NCBI GenBank assembly: GCA_017654935.2
Contig: CM065695.1
Location: 33,596,575-33,660,574 of the forward strand
From: Phymorhynchus buccinoides
Taxonomy: Eukaryota > Mollusca > Gastropoda > Neogastropoda > Raphitomidae
DNA length: 64,000 nt
Reading direction: 5' to 3'
Part shown: piece after piece, positions 21,180-35,625 of the stretch
Numbering within the stretch: position 1 is the stretch's first letter
Layout: the number at the start of each line of letters is the position of its first letter
The notes under the pieces: generated by a model
What the model saw: only the letters and a program-made list of their open reading frames with translations
What the model was told of the DNA's origin: nothing
Databases searched by the model: none
Made by a program: the position numbers and the translations under genes

Positions 21180-23279
21180 ATTGTACTTGATTCAGAAAAA
21201 TAAAATATAACATGATATAATATATTGATTTATGTAAACTATTTTTTTAGCCATTGTAATCACCTTTATAAGATTACAGGAACAATGGACCGCGCCATAG
21301 GTATGTTCTATTTATTTTGCCTGTCGAGTGATTTGCGTTTTGGTTTGTGCTATCTCCGTGTCTAATACCATTGGATCATCACTCAGAATCATAAATATTT
21401 CCACTATATAATTGCCCTCTCATCACCATTAACCTATTGACTTTTGAGTCAATTTTATCAACTATTATGTCATATACGATGAGCTAATGATATTATTTGT
21501 TTTGTTGGAATGATCTACCTTATGCTACTAAATTGTTTTTAAAGGGAAAAAGATTAATACATTATTTTTATAGGGGAAAGATAATACTGGACATTTTACG
21601 GGGCAAGATGCCTAATTTCGAGGAATGAGAATGTAGAAAAATATTGAATTGTATTGAAATAAAAATGTATAATATTGTACTTACCACAAGATCATAGAAA
21701 CTAATCCGTTTAATGGCGACAAACCAAAAGAACATGAAATAAAGCTTACACTGTGGTTGCGTTGTTTTTAAAGTACGCAAAAATTACAAAAGATTGCAAA
21801 ATTTCATTAAAATGTTTATCAGAAACTACAGGTTCCCATTCATTTTCTGAATTTTTTAAGTGCTTTAACACAAGAGATTCAAGTAATATAGAACACCTAT
21901 ATAGATTATGCGTTAAAAGGTTTTCCAAAAACCAATTACATCATGTACAGCTTAAAGGGGGCTTTGCCCGCCCCCCTGACTCCCAATCAGAGGCGAAAGA
22001 CTATGAGTAGAACACCACGGCCTGATTCAAAGAGTCATACCAATCTGCGAACCTGCTGAAAAACACACAAATAGATATATCAGTGGTAAATGTGTTTGAT
22101 TGGGTGTTTGGTCGCCATCAATGGTGGCTATATACGGGGTGTGGCCGTTGTGGTGATGCGGGCATGTGTGCCCCCCAGACTCCCGCCTCTTTTCCATCCT
22201 TTTGTTTCTGCACTGAAATCTGATATGTGCGTGCATGTCGATTGTGGTGGATGTATAGGGAATTTTAGTATTTCCCGCCATCAAGGTAAAAAGAAGTGCT
22301 AAAGCCCGAAAGCAGGGAAGCACGCCAAAGAGAAAACATACAAAAGAATAGACAAAGGATCATGAGCACATCAAGCAACAAACAGAGAACCACCCCCACC
22401 GACGAGGAGTCGCAGCCAGTGCGAGACTACATCAGTCCACACCCAGATAACGCAACCTATCAGACAATAAAACTTGGCTACATGGCCAGCTTCTACCGAG
22501 ACCAGGATTTTTCACACAGGACTCTCACTATCGATACTTCATATGGGGGTATTCTCACTATCCAATGGCCCCTAGGACGCTAGCTTCAGCCTCTTGGCAT
22601 GCGACCCTACCCAAAACTCTGCAATGGAAGGAAAGTTCGAGTGCTCGTGGGAATATGCCACTCAGACATGTCGATGAGATGGTCGACCCCCGGGAGCCAT
22701 AGAACTCGAATTCCCACGTATTCACGTCTAATACAAATAACAAATGGACTGCCCACGAAACGGCTTGCGATACTGACCCCCACAGCAAGCTACTAACCCA
22801 GTAGGAAGACGGAGGCTACCCGAGAGCATCAGAGCAAGGATTGCTACCAATCAGTGTCAGTTTGGGAGACGCGACATCACACATTTCCAACGATGCGCCT
22901 TTCTCAGATAACACCCTCACCAAACAGAGCATACCCCGTGCTCTCAGCACCACTAGACTTCCTGCTGTACGGGCAGGAGCTTGTGCTGCTCCACGGGTAG
23001 GGGGTTGTCACCCAGCCGGGTGATCCGCTTCTGAACGGTTTTTGCCGGATATTGGTCTTGCGAACTGAATACTGCTAAAATAAAGACTGATGGTCCGTTT
23101 CTTTCATAGCAACATGTGCGGCACCAGTGTCCTTGCTTGCCTGAGGGGCTTTTTCAGACACTACGTACTGTGAACCCGTCACGGATGGCTTAGCGAATGT
23201 GTTCCTCTTTCAACTTAGAATACAATATTAAAACATACCTCCTGTATTGCTGATGTCTATCTTGTGGGGCCCGTTCTAG
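21180..23279. other. No gene recognised
   Basis: This is AT-rich sequence to about 21960, then mixed sequence. The open frame at 22296-22583 has a reasonable composition but no family resemblance that I can name, and no splice context supports it. Confidence 0.4.
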
Positions 23280-23530
23280 GGAACTCATAAGGCGATTGCT
23301 TTTCCCCAGACTGAGGGGACCCCCCGAGTATCTTTGGGATGATCCCGAGGTGACTATAACGGTCATGCATGAACACACTCGTATCATCATTGACTGTTGG
23401 CGGCCAGTTGTGGTCCGCGGCGCGTGGATAATGACTTTATCCCTTCCCTCCTGCGATGCTCGTTTACTTAATATAAACTGATAATATAGTGAGAGAAAGT
23501 GTAGTAACAAAACAAAAATCTGCATAGGTA
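23280..23530. mobile_element. TACCGTATTTTTC-family MITE, noisy fragment
   Basis: Words CATAAGGCGATTGCTTTTCC, GATAATATAGTGAGA and AAAATCTGCATAGG follow the order of copy 1 (2694-2864) with many insertions. Confidence 0.55.
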
Positions 23531-23555
23531 CTACCACAAATGTTTCTTGTATCCT

Positions 23556-24150
23556 GTCAGGCCATAGCATTCTTTCTGATGCTCTCTGGAGTCGTCTGCC
23601 TTCAGTTACTCTGTTCCGACAGTCTCCAGACTCAGTAAATCATCAGGTAGTTCGACAAAAAACCTCTCTAGAAAAAGCCATCCTTTCCCGTGCTGGCACC
23701 TATTAGCGACTACTTGTCATCAGTTGTCCTATAAAACTCTAGCGAATTCTCGTTTTGTTGTTGTGTACACGTTGAAGCGGGTAAGATTGAAAAAACAGGT
23801 GTTGATGCTGTGTTTTGTGCGTCCTCTGTGTGTGTTGCGGTAGGGTTCAGCGTGGGGTATTACATAATGATGACGTATGTGATGCGGTTGGTATTTCCGT
23901 GTTTTGTTCGACGGGTTTGATGTCTGAGTATTTTTGTCGAACGTATGTGTATGTGTAATGTGTATGCAGGGTGGTGTGTCTGTCTGCATGTGCGTACGTT
24001 GTATGTGAGTGTCTTGTATGTGTATCCATCTGGTACGGCTGTTTGGTGTATGGTGTTGGTGTAATGTTTGGCAGTTTGAGTCTGTTTTGGCAACTCAGCC
24101 TACGATACTGGAATGATAGATGGACAATAAAGAATGTTATTTACAGTCTT
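23556..24150 (+). mobile_element. CR1/L2-like LINE 3' end, divergent copy
   Basis: TCTGCCTTCAG, CCGACAGTCTCC, GACTCAGTAAATCATC, AAAACCTCTCT and AAAGCCATCCTTTCC follow the order of the coding end at 60890-60970, and the GT-rich part after it resembles 61030-61270 (CTGCATGTGCGTACGTTG). A tail-like TTGTAAAGCGCTTT occurs at 24740. Heavily altered. Confidence 0.6.
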
Positions 24151-27100
24151 GGATGAACATTGGACTAAATGTGTGGGTTGTCGGAACGGCTTTTTCGCGC
24201 GCACAACAGCCGTAGTTCGGTGTTGTGGTGTTCGTTGATGTGTGTTGTTTGGACTAGTGATATTTTATTTTTTGTGCTGTCTCCGTAGGTTTGCTGTTTG
24301 CGAGGAGAGATGGCTGTTTTGAGAAGATGAGCATTGCGAAAGTGATGGGAGAGGATTGCGGACGTTTTATTGCACGTAGTGTGAGGAGAGAAAGTGAGCG
24401 AGAGAAGTGATGAGGATATGGTTTTCCGTGGTCGTTTACTGGTTAGGAGGGAAGAGAGTTCGGGGGCGGGGTGGTGGAGTAATCAGAGAAGTTTGTTGTT
24501 GTTTCGATGGGTTCGGGCAATAAAAGAGAAATGATTTGGAGTCGTTCTTGTAGTAGGAATAGGGAGAGAGGCGATGTGAGGAGTGTTGGAGGACGGATAG
24601 AGAAGGTGCGGATGGATGGACGAGGGCGGAAGAGGAGTGCGATGAAGGCATTGGGGGATGAGAGTGAAGTGCTTTCATTTTTGTTATTTTTTTATTTGTG
24701 TATTGTGCTTGTCTTTGTGTATGAATTTATATAACGAATTGTAAAGCGCTTTTGATGACGATCAAACAATTTTAATGTTGGAGATATCCGACAAACAGAT
24801 GCTTTGATGCGCGTGTGATAAATGATTGTACTATTTAAAGCAGAATAGTTAGATTATATTGATTTATTAGTTGAACAAGTCTTTTTGTGTTGTTCGTTAG
24901 TGTTTGCTTCCATTGATTTACGTTGTCCCTTATCGGTGTGTGAAAAGAACGGCGTTATCGCATATGGACGGTAATGCTTGTTGTTAACACTTCAATGAAA
25001 AAAAAATCGGTATTGTCGATTCGTGTAAGTAAGCTCTCTGCTCTCTCTCTCTTTATGTGGCACGCAAAATTTTTTCATTTAAATTCAAAATAGACGTCCT
25101 TATGCTAATTATTGTGGACCGTTCTTGTAACAGTGACCTATATCAGGGCGTTAAGGTTAGTTGTTTTTATGTTGGAGTAAGATTTTTTTTCGCATTTTAT
25201 TTTTGTTTTTTTGGAGTTCTAAGGCAGGGGAATAAGATGAGGAAAAAAAAAAGCCGGTATTGTGCTTATTCCGACATTTCCCTACGAAGTAAAAAAAAAC
25301 AAACCAATTCGTATTCACGCGTCAGAATTTTGCTGTTCGCTCTCTCTGCTCTCATCATCTCTAAAAACTTGGCAGGACATGGAACAAAAAAAGCTTTGTA
25401 GCTATTCTTTAACCCTCAATAAGATGATTTTTGAACTTACTTGACTTGACTTGACCTGCTCTCGAGAGTGTGATTTATTACGGACTTCAAAATACAGAAA
25501 AAACTCATCGGCGGGACACGTTACTCTCATGAACTTGTCTTCTTCTTCTGTCATTTTCACACTACAGAAAAATGTATGGGTTTGAGTTTTTCTTTAGCTT
25601 ATCAGAAATAGAGTAAAACCAGCGGACATTCTACTCTCTGCTGATCAGGCACATCTGTTCGATGAATTTTTTCTGGCCTCGAAATTAGATATACCAATCT
25701 TATAGAGTCGTGACAACATGTCTGTACTCTTACTTTCTGCGTATGCGACTCTATCTTCTCTGTTGATTTTTCTGCGTCAAATAGGAAAAACTGCGGAAAT
25801 TTCTCTCTCTCTCTCTCTGTCTCTCTCTCATTGCATGATATTAAATTGGTATCCGACCATTCCATTGTTTGTTAGTCTCAAACTGGTTAATCTGTATAGG
25901 TGTTGCAGTGCTTGTTGTAGCCTCACGTGTACGGAATGTCCCCAGTGTATGTGTGCTTTGTGTGTGGCGGTGTGTGTCAGTAGGAAGGTCGTGGTAGTAG
26001 TGTTCGGTGTAGGGAAAGAGAGAGAATAGACCAACGACCACAAGAAGGAAGAGCGAGAGTTGGTTAAAGAGCTGAAATGGAGGTGGGCGACGGTAGGAAG
26101 GATATTTGTGGAACGACCCAAATTGTTTTTACACAGAAGTAGAGGATATCTCCCGCTATCCCGGGATGAGAGACGCTGAACAAACGTTTTGACGGTGAGA
26201 GAGGAGTATAGTGGTGGTGAGTAAACTTTGTCTCGGTTTGGAGCGAACCACACACACACCGTTGTTTTTAAATGTATTGTGAAATGTGGTTCCTAAGTGA
26301 ACGTTAATATGGTTGTTTGGGCTGGCTTCTCTGCGAGTAGGTGTTGTGGCAGAGAATATATTAGGCTAAGAACATATAGAGATAGATTACTAGTGGGAAA
26401 GACGGTAGGTGCCCAGATTGGATAGTCATACCTGTTACTAGGTTACGCCCATACAGCTCTGAGAATACACAACGACACATGGAAATGTCGCCACATTTTC
26501 AGCTGTGATTTTTGAACCACATTACGATATCTGGTTCAGTCCACACAGAGGCGGTCAAATTAGCAGCCAAGTGCACATAACAGCACCTCATAGGGTGACT
26601 TTACCACATTGCGCTTTTTGGTTATCATACTATACACTTGTTGTTCCCCACACATACCCGTTTGATGATTCATATTTTTCGTATTAGTTGCGGTCGTAGG
26701 GGCATAACATAATGTGGTTGGGAGTGCTGGTGTGGTTTTGTAGATGCACAAGATATAGCTATCCCATATAACGAGGTGAAGAATCCTATACGGATAGTTA
26801 ATAATCTAGTAGATCGTATCTGCCTCTCTCTCACTAGAGTCACCTTGAGCAAGTTGCTGCCGTGTTTGTGAGGGAACGCCACGTGCGTGTGTGTGATATG
26901 TATATATGTCGTATAGGGGTGGTAAAGTTAGGAGATGGTTGAGAGCATTGAAATGTATCACTTGAAAAATTATTTTAGGGCAGCCTACACTAGGGAATAT
27001 GGGGTTGGGTCACTATGTTATTACTGTAGTGGCATCCAATAATCTCATATTGTGTCTATAACTTTGCGTGAATTTTTTTCCCATTTCAATCACAGCTAGT

Positions 27101-27801
27101 CGATATGATTTTAAAGGCCCTGATGTAACTGTCTCACAAGGTACCACGCTATTCCCCGACAAAATTCTACTTGATTTACTACTTCATTTATCTCTTGCTC
27201 TGCCATGTTATGTGTGTTTGTCTTTTGTCACAATGTCACAACATAACAAGCCTGCTGTTAGAATGATTGCATGGTGCATGCGTGCACAACACAGATATGG
27301 CTATGTTAGTCACCACTCACTAGTACAACAACAGACACATCAGCCCACAAACATTCATGTGCAACATAAAACTATAGTAAGCCGTTTGTTACACATACCG
27401 CTGGCCCATCTAGACCAAACGCTATATCTGTTGTTGGCGGTTGAATAAATTCTTATTATTGGTTGGTTTGTGCAACGCACATGTAGTTATGTTCTGGACG
27501 TGGCCTCTGAGTTATATCGTGAGTGTATACTCGACGCATACTGTCAGTGTTGTTGCGCGCGGCTGACTGACGCGCTCATGCAACTTCATGTGGGATGTGT
27601 AGAGTCAATGCAAAGAGAGAGAGAGTAGAGACATCGATTTGATGTTTGGGAATAGCGAGATATGTGGGAACTCGGATTCATGGTGTTAAAAAATTTATTG
27701 TATGGCGAACTAGCGGTTTATATTTGGGAGCACACAAAAAGTATGCTTCCCTAGCCAGGGAAAGTAACTTGGAAGATCAAAAAAAAGTGGGCTGTTCCGT
27801 A
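24151..27801. other. No gene recognised up to the contig end
   Basis: Contains (CT)n at 25801-25830 and GT-rich patches, but no exon with the missing LDHD C-terminal motifs on either strand. Composition is irregular and may include poor consensus near the gap. Confidence 0.45.
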
Positions 27802-28301
27802 NNNNNNNNNNNNNNNNNNNNNNNNNNNNNNNNNNNNNNNNNNNNNNNNNNNNNNNNNNNNNNNNNNNNNNNNNNNNNNNNNNNNNNNNNNNNNNNNNNN
27901 NNNNNNNNNNNNNNNNNNNNNNNNNNNNNNNNNNNNNNNNNNNNNNNNNNNNNNNNNNNNNNNNNNNNNNNNNNNNNNNNNNNNNNNNNNNNNNNNNNNN
28001 NNNNNNNNNNNNNNNNNNNNNNNNNNNNNNNNNNNNNNNNNNNNNNNNNNNNNNNNNNNNNNNNNNNNNNNNNNNNNNNNNNNNNNNNNNNNNNNNNNNN
28101 NNNNNNNNNNNNNNNNNNNNNNNNNNNNNNNNNNNNNNNNNNNNNNNNNNNNNNNNNNNNNNNNNNNNNNNNNNNNNNNNNNNNNNNNNNNNNNNNNNNN
28201 NNNNNNNNNNNNNNNNNNNNNNNNNNNNNNNNNNNNNNNNNNNNNNNNNNNNNNNNNNNNNNNNNNNNNNNNNNNNNNNNNNNNNNNNNNNNNNNNNNNN
28301 N
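27802..28301. other. Assembly gap, exactly 500 N
   Basis: A round 500-base run of N, the usual placeholder for a scaffold join of unknown length. Features on the two sides need not be adjacent in the genome. Confidence 0.99.
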
Positions 28302-30055
28302 TCGTGGTTGACAAAGGAAAACAGAGTGAACTCCCCTCGCCCACGCGGCGTCTGTTGAACGAAAGTCTTCTTAAGTTCCTCGTGTCAGTGACCGTGTCAT
28401 GTTGTTTTTTAAGCTCAGTGTAACTTGTTGTGTCCTTGTTTTCAGTCGATGTTTTTAGTTATTCAGCACATTTTTTTCTGTTTCATTGTGCAGAAAATTA
28501 TTTTCAAAGAACAGATTACATTGGCTTAGCGCAGTTCAAATTGTCGGCATCGTTTACCACTTTGGGCGTTGGTAACTGACTTGGGCGGCTCGTTTGCCTT
28601 GGCCTGGCTAAGTGCGCGTTGACAAGACTAAGTAGGCGGGGTGTTGAGATTTACGTCTTATTAGGCGTTGCCTCTTTAAGGGACAATGTTCTGAAGACTT
28701 GGTCTTACGAAATATAAGATGTCATGAGCAGAAGTCGAGACGTATACAGTCGTCGTAGTTGTATTCCGGCAACGTTTGCGGACCCTTTAATCAAGTTGAA
28801 TGTTGGGGTTCGCCGTACTGTTTACATTACAGGTCCGAGTCGTGATGTTTTTTCTGACTTGATGCTGGAGTGGAGTCGCAAGCGCATCACGGCAGGAGCC
28901 TTGGAGCATTGTGAGACCGCACGGTTGTCGTTGATATCCTGTGATCTCCCTTTCTTGTCCTTGGGTTGGTGAGGACCTTCTTTCCAAGGTCAGCTTCAGG
29001 ACCTCCAGCGACCTGCTCCATACTGGGTTCTGGTGTTGTCACCACGGTCGGAGACAGACTTATATGTCAAGTGAACAGTCTTAGAGGCCGCGAGCATAGT
29101 CATCTTATCATACCTGACTGACCTGACTGACCTGTATGCAGCGGCTGTTTCCCTCCAGTAATGGACGCATCCGCTCCACTGGGCGCCGCGTCTGTTGACT
29201 CGAGGCCAACCTGTAGGATGATCCAAGTTGTACGTCATCCTTGTCCGCATGCAAGCCATCCACCCATGGTTAGGATGAAGACTGCTTCACCCTTTCTCCT
29301 ATGTCTGCAACCGCAGGACTTCGGTGGTGTGCGATCGGCCCCTCACACCCAGAATGCTAGAACTACGAACTAGACTTGATACTTTATACTGTGATAAATT
29401 TCGATGTTGAGGCCTTTTGTGCCATTCAATCGTTCTTTTCAAGGTGTATCAACTATCTCATGCGTGTGTATATAGCCTAGTGGTAGCAGTTAGGATCATA
29501 CACTCCTGGGGTTTTCCCAGTGGGCGTCAAATCTATTTAGTAAGATTCATGTAGGAGCAACGACACAGACCTGGGAGATCATTCCATGTTGAGATAAACC
29601 GTTCACTGAAAAGACTCCGGTGTCGAGTCTGTGTGGTGTTTAACTTTTACTAGTTTCTTGCTGTGGCCAGAGTTCGTGTTACTATCGCCGCATCATTGTC
29701 AACGTACACTTCCCGTGGCGCCGAGCACCAGCACAGTACCTATTCCCTGAGACGGATGATTCAGCACTTTTGTTGATTTTTTTTCCAACCGATAGCTAAC
29801 AAATACTAGCCAATAAAGTGTTTGGTAATCAACCGAAGAGCAAACCCTGACTAAACGATTCTAGTAGACATTAATGATTAGCTGCTACCGTTTGGTCATA
29901 CTTGCTCTGAAATATATTATGGATAACAGAGTAAAACAAACAAAACTTACATTCTATTCCGTTTTTGTAACACGTCACTAAAGTAAAACAGGTAAGAAAA
30001 AGTTGATTCTTGATTCTTCTTAGTCTTCGCTATATTATTTTATCCTTTTCACTTC
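28302..30055. other. No gene recognised
   Basis: The open frame at 28724-28972 has no recognised family or splice context. TGACCTGACTGACCTG at 29120 is a short simple repeat. Confidence 0.4.
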
Positions 30056-31800
30056 AGTCCTATACAGGGACGGATTAGAGGGGGGGGGCCTGTTGGTGGA
30101 ACCCCCCACCCCACCTCGGCTTCCTAATATAAACAAATGATCTCGCTCTCTTTCTCTTTCACACACCCACAGTGACACACACAAATAAACACCACACAAA
30201 CCACACACCTACATCGTTTCATTCATCCATACAATTTCCTTAACAGTAAAGTACTGTACTTTGAAGTCTGCTGGAAACACCCCCTTTAGGTGCATCGTAA
30301 TCCGCCCTTGTACAATTTTACTCCGAGCAAAGTACCATTTCTCTTCAATTTACTTTATGGAGACAGGCGAGATAGCGTACATCCTGTTTAGATTAGTTCT
30401 GAGACATGGCAATTCTATTCATAAGCTGCCTGAAAAAACTACGGGTCTCGGTTCATCCTGCCTTCCTTGCATAAGTCAGCATAAGTTTCTTTATTGTCCA
30501 TTGCATTGGGTACGCGCACATGGAACTGTCTTCCACCGTGTAAATTAAAATATTACAATAAAAGTATGAAACTAAATTTACATTAAAAATATTTAACTCT
30601 CACATCTCCGCTATCTTGCTCACTCATCCATGCAACCCATCATTCATCCGTTCTCCGCTATTCTTGCATCATCCCAATCATGCACCCACCACCACTTCTG
30701 GCTTCATCTTTAACCCTTTCTTTTCTTTTTTTCCTTGCTTTCCTCCTTTTTTTTCCTTGCTTTACCCTTCCTTTTTTCTGTGTTCATTTTCTCCCCCCGC
30801 CTCCGTTTTTCCTATCCCCCCCCTTTTCCAAAAAATTTTCACCTCTTTCATCCTATTGGTCCTGTGTGGCGGACTAAGTATGGACTTACCAAGAGCCTTT
30901 AGTGTTGTTAATTTGATACAAAATGGTTGTGTTTCTTGTGACCTGTGCTTGGTGTACTTGACACATTCACGAGATAGTGTCACTGTGTGAGTTGTGTTGT
31001 GGTGAGAGAGGTGTGTGTGTGTGCTGCTGAGTGGTGTGTGTGTGTACGTCGTGTGCATGTTATATGCGTGTGTGTTCATTCGCTTACATATGTGTGTATA
31101 TGTTTGTGCAAATGATAACTGTGCATTAAAAGAGTTAAGTGGACAATCACTACAACAACCGAGTGATATGATGAAGATATGATAATAATGAATAGTAAAA
31201 TGGGAACCACCCCACTACCATACTATATTAGTATGTAATATAAGAAAACAGACATCTGACTATGATTGTGATGGTGATTATAATGATGATGATGATGATA
31301 TCACGCACATCATTAGAACACATAAATCAGGACAATAGCTACTTCTGATATAATGACATCACTAATAGCCATCAATCATAATAACAAATTGTAATAATGA
31401 TATAATTTGAACAGATAACTACAGAAACACACCCTGTCCATCCCCCCCCCCCCCCCCCCCCCCCCGCACCCCCCACCCCCACCCACGACACACACACACA
31501 CACACAGTCACCACACACAATACGCGCGCATGAAAGGAATAACATCCCTTTAGAACTAACAGTTGAAATGAAGTCTCACAGAGAAATATTAACTGCCCCC
31601 TCACCCCGATTACCTTCCCCCTTCCCCCTCCTTACCCCTAACCCTCTCCCCTCACACCTCCCTTTCACCCTCTCTTCTCGTCCATATCCCCTCCCTCCTC
31701 CCTTTCCCGCCTCCAATTCCTATGTGTCTCCCACACCACACCCTTTCCCACTCCATTTCCCTGTCTGGCCCCCCCACCCGCCCCGTCCAAACCCTTTTTT
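30056..31800. other. Microsatellite-rich intergenic sequence
   Basis: Poly-G at 30081-30088, CACA tracts at 30160-30210, a CT-rich stretch at 30715-30840, GT runs at 31009-31095, poly-C of about 25 at 31441-31465, and (AC)n at 31488-31508. No gene is seen. Confidence 0.6.
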
Positions 31801-31809
31801 GTTGTGCGA

Positions 31810-32065
31810 TGTCCCATGTTCTTTGCCGTACAGTGGCGTTGCTCCCACGCCTCTCATTCTGAGTCCCAACTCGCAGCCACGTCCCGGCTTGTTCAGGTCG
31901 CAGAATCCGAAACAAGCAGTCCAAGGGGAGCGAATCTTATGTTACTTGTTAGGCTATCACGAAGCAAGCAACCGACACATTCCGAGTGTTGGGGTGGCAG
32001 ACGTCACTTGAAAGTCCTGCTGAGTGGCAATCAGCAGGAAGGGCAGTTGCAGTCAGCCTCCATAC
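31810..32065 (+). repeat. Dispersed repeat F, copy 1
   Basis: Shares GGCGTTGCTCCCAC, CCCAACTCGCAGCCAC and CAGGTCGCA with 45100-45285 and, reversed, 52255-52360. Confidence 0.75.
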
Positions 32066-34370
32066 ACCACAGGCTATTGGCATGCGGAAAAAAAAAAAAT
32101 GGGGCGACATACGGCGACTTGGATGATCTTATGCAGTGCTGGCCTTGAGCCAACAAGACCGCAGATGCCCAGTAGTTGCTCCGGGTGCAATTTTCCGAGC
32201 CGGGAGGACGGTCCTTCTACTGGGGGTGAATCATCTGCCTGCAGAGGGAATATTGACTCGGACTGTGTGTCTCCTGCCTGTCAGGGTTCCCACTGTCCTT
32301 ACAGGTGCTTATAGGTTATTATATTTGTGGATGGGCCTCATAAGGTCTTATAGGTGCTTATATTTAACCTATCAGTCCTTACAGAAAGTACTTAGGTCCT
32401 TATGGATAACAAAAAGTCATCATTTTTTTGTAAAGGACGAAAAAAAATCTGAAATGTACACATTTAGTCTTAAGCCTTTCAAAAATGACAGATTGTGACC
32501 GCATTTGCGACCAATCGCATTCAGAATGAAGTGGAAGTGGAGCAGATGACATAACAAGGGAGGTAAATCACCGAACTCGCTCAATGAGCCTGACCAGAAG
32601 TAACCGGTCGACAATGTTGCCACGTTCTCATGAAGAAAGCAAGATGCCAGGAAAATGCTCTTTCCAAGATCGCTGGTTAAAAGACGGTGATTATAAGTAC
32701 TGGATTAGGACAAAGATCCCAGGAAAGCGCAACGTTTTGTGTGCGCTATATCACTGAACTTGGCGTCATTGGGCACAGATTTTTAGAGAATTTTCTTTAG
32801 GCTCCAGACGGTTTACGTCCTTTTGAGAAGTGAAATGATGCTTATAAGGTCCTTATATTGTAAAAGATCTGAAGGGTGGAACCCTGCCTGTGTGTCGACG
32901 ACTCCATCACCCAGGTACAGAGAAGGCTACCCAGTGACCCTGAAGACAGACCTTGAGTGGGAGGTCAACGACCAGCAACAGCGATACTGCCGACATCTAA
33001 GCAGGCGTAGAGATCGTCAACCTACGGGCTGTCTCACAATGCTCCACCATCTCCTTCCCGCCATGACGATGCCGACTCCACCCTATGCATCAAGGACAGG
33101 AACAACACCCAGACTCTTATTTTTCAAGGTCTAAATAGGGAGGTTCCTCTGTAAAAGATGCTTCATATCTTGTCCCTCCTAAAAGTGTGTGTGTGTGAGT
33201 GAGAGTAAGTGTATGTGTGTGTACATGTAAGTGTATTCATGCATCCATGTGTGGGTACATGTGTGTGTGTACTCCACCCTCTCTCTCCCCCTCTATGCAT
33301 ACAAAAGTGTGTGTTGTGTGTGTGCGTGTGTGTGTGATACAGAGAAAATTATTTTCACAGCCGCTCTAAGAAAATCCTCTTGTCTTTAAGGTTTTCAAGT
33401 TGAATTAGACATTCAAAATATAGACTCTGATAACTTGAAGAAAAACTTTCTGCTGTTGCTATTATATATAGTGTTGATATGTAGTGATAACTCCCAACAT
33501 AATATTTGAGCTTACCGGGTAAAAAGCCTTATAAATGTATTGAGTCGGAAAGATTAGTTGGATCAAGTGCAAGTTAAGATATAAAAAATGAGTCCAAACT
33601 GGTGATAAAGCTTTTGCACTGGCAACAGTCAAAAGTGCTAGTACGGATATAATAACTATTATCAAGCAGGATGTACAATAACTAGTTGAATAAGCATGGT
33701 GGCTGAGATAAAAAGCTTGGCCAGAGATTAAGACTAGTATTTGTGAGAGTAGTACAATGTATGGTACTAAAATGTTACATCATCCTTGTGACTAGGCCTG
33801 GCTGTCACCATTTTCAACTTCCACTAAATTGTATTGTTTTCTCTGGTCTAGATATGTAGTAGTAGTAGTAGTAGTAGTAGAGGGACTGGCTTCTGCCTAA
33901 GCCTCGCAGCTTATGATATGTCCCATCCAGAATGTTTTATCTAATAAGGTTGCATTTGCATGCAAAAAAACAATCAAACTATGATTGCAATATCAATCAA
34001 TCATAATTATAAAACATTTCACTAAGATTTTCATTTTTGTCAAGTAGATTTTTGAAGGCGTTAGTAGATGGTGCATTTTTAGTTCAGGTGGCAGTGAGTT
34101 CCAGGAGTTAGCAAAATCTGTTACTAAAACAATGCTTTCGTTTGTTAGTATTAAACCTTTGAACTTGTACTTTCACCTCTTAAATATATCCCTGATGTAG
34201 AATTTGTTTTATTTATTTTACTTTTTACTAGAGACAGATGGCTTTTTTTTAATAATATGGTAATGTTATTAACCGGATATACCACGGTGGGTGTTATGTA
34301 TTGATTGTTACTGTTTTGTTTTAAATGTGATATCACTGTTTTAATTCAAGGAAATCATAGCCATTCTTTA
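32066..34370. other. No gene recognised
   Basis: Contains degraded pieces of the CAGTGGAACCTC family (CTTATAGGTGCTTATATTTA at 32340, GGTCTAAATAGGGAGGTTCC at 33129), GT runs at 33185-33340 and (TAG)n at 33856-33880. Confidence 0.45.
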
Positions 34371-34439
34371 CTGTGTGTGTAGGAAGACATTTGCATGCAG
34401 TTACTTTCATGCACGCACACATCTTTGCATGTGTGCAGG

Positions 34440-34500
34440 CATGTATGCACACATACACACACTCACCACCACACACAACACACACACACACAACACATCA

Positions 34501-34551
<51 letters not shown>

Positions 34552-34552
34552 T

Positions 34553-34605
<53 letters not shown>

Positions 34606-34615
34606 AGAGAGGCAT
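34440..34615. repeat. (AC)n microsatellite
   Basis: A long, almost pure CA tract, ending in GAGAGAGAG. Confidence 0.95.
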
Positions 34616-34847
34616 GCATGCATTTATAAACAATCACAAGTATAAGAAAAACATCTATAAGCTTTAATAATAAGTTATTAGTTAATTTGATTTAATGAAT
34701 TTGATTTAATTGATATTGCTTCATTTGCAATTTTCATTTAATTAAATATATTAGCCATAAATATTGAGAATGTAAAAAAAAACCGCTGTTGTCTGCTGCT
34801 AATTTTTCTAAGGAAAAAAGGCGTCTTATTTTTACATTACATTTGCT

Positions 34848-35081
34848 TTAACCCTTTGACTGCCAGAGAAAATTAAAGAAAAAATCATTGTACAAATCAT
34901 GCCATGAAAAGACAACTGATAGAGCCAATCTGGCAAAATGGTCTTGGGGATATAACTCTCTTGACTGTGTTAAAGCAAAAGCAAAAGCCAGCATATCAGA
35001 GTTATTCCTCTTCATCTGATGATGTCATCAGTGATGTCATCAAGTCAGTATGTGATACGTTTGCGGAAGTCAAGGGGTTAA
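34848..35081. mobile_element. TTAA-flanked MITE, family 2, intact copy
   Basis: TTAACCCTTTGACTGCCAG at the left and GTCAAGGGGTTAA at the right are inverted ends with TTAA on both sides. It lies about 540 bases upstream of the SMPD3 start codon. Confidence 0.8.
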
Positions 35082-35625
35082 ACAATATGATGTATCATTG
35101 ATTTTTTTTTTTTTTGCATAACAATAGCACCAACGCTGTGGCAAAAGCATTTACTTATTGGTTTGTTTTGATTTTTGTTGACAGACGCATCAGACATTGT
35201 TCAACTGACCAAGTCAGGCGCTTCAGTTCATACCATCTGCAGAGGAGGAAAGTTACCATACAGTGATTTTGTTTGAGTTCACATGTCCACCCTGTGTGAG
35301 CAGAGTTTTGCAGCTTGGCCCATAATTGTCTTATGTAACGTGTCCAGAACTGGCTTCTTGAAAACACTCCTCAGTTGTTTGGAAGCATAGAGGGCAAATC
35401 TCACAACTTGATCTCTACAGAGAAGATTTGTCCATAATAATTAAAAAAACAAAGAGGCCCCAACAGCTGCTTGGGTGAAGAAAGTATACATTTTCATGTT
35501 TTTTGAGTACTTAAATATCATCAGTTGTGTGTGGGTTTTTTTGGGTTTTTTTAAATTTTATTCAAAAAGCTTTTAGTTCTGTTTGAAAAGACTGAACAGA
35601 GTGAACTATTTCACAAAAAACACTG

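Noticed and set aside
22296..22583. Open frame of 95 residues as a gene
   Set aside because: No recognised family, no splice sites in phase, and the surrounding sequence is irregular.
28724..28972. Open frame of 82 residues just right of the gap
   Set aside because: No recognisable domain and not similar to the missing LDHD exons.
35155..35367. Open frame on the - strand upstream of SMPD3
   Set aside because: Short, unlike any family, and in the putative promoter or intergenic region; chance expected.
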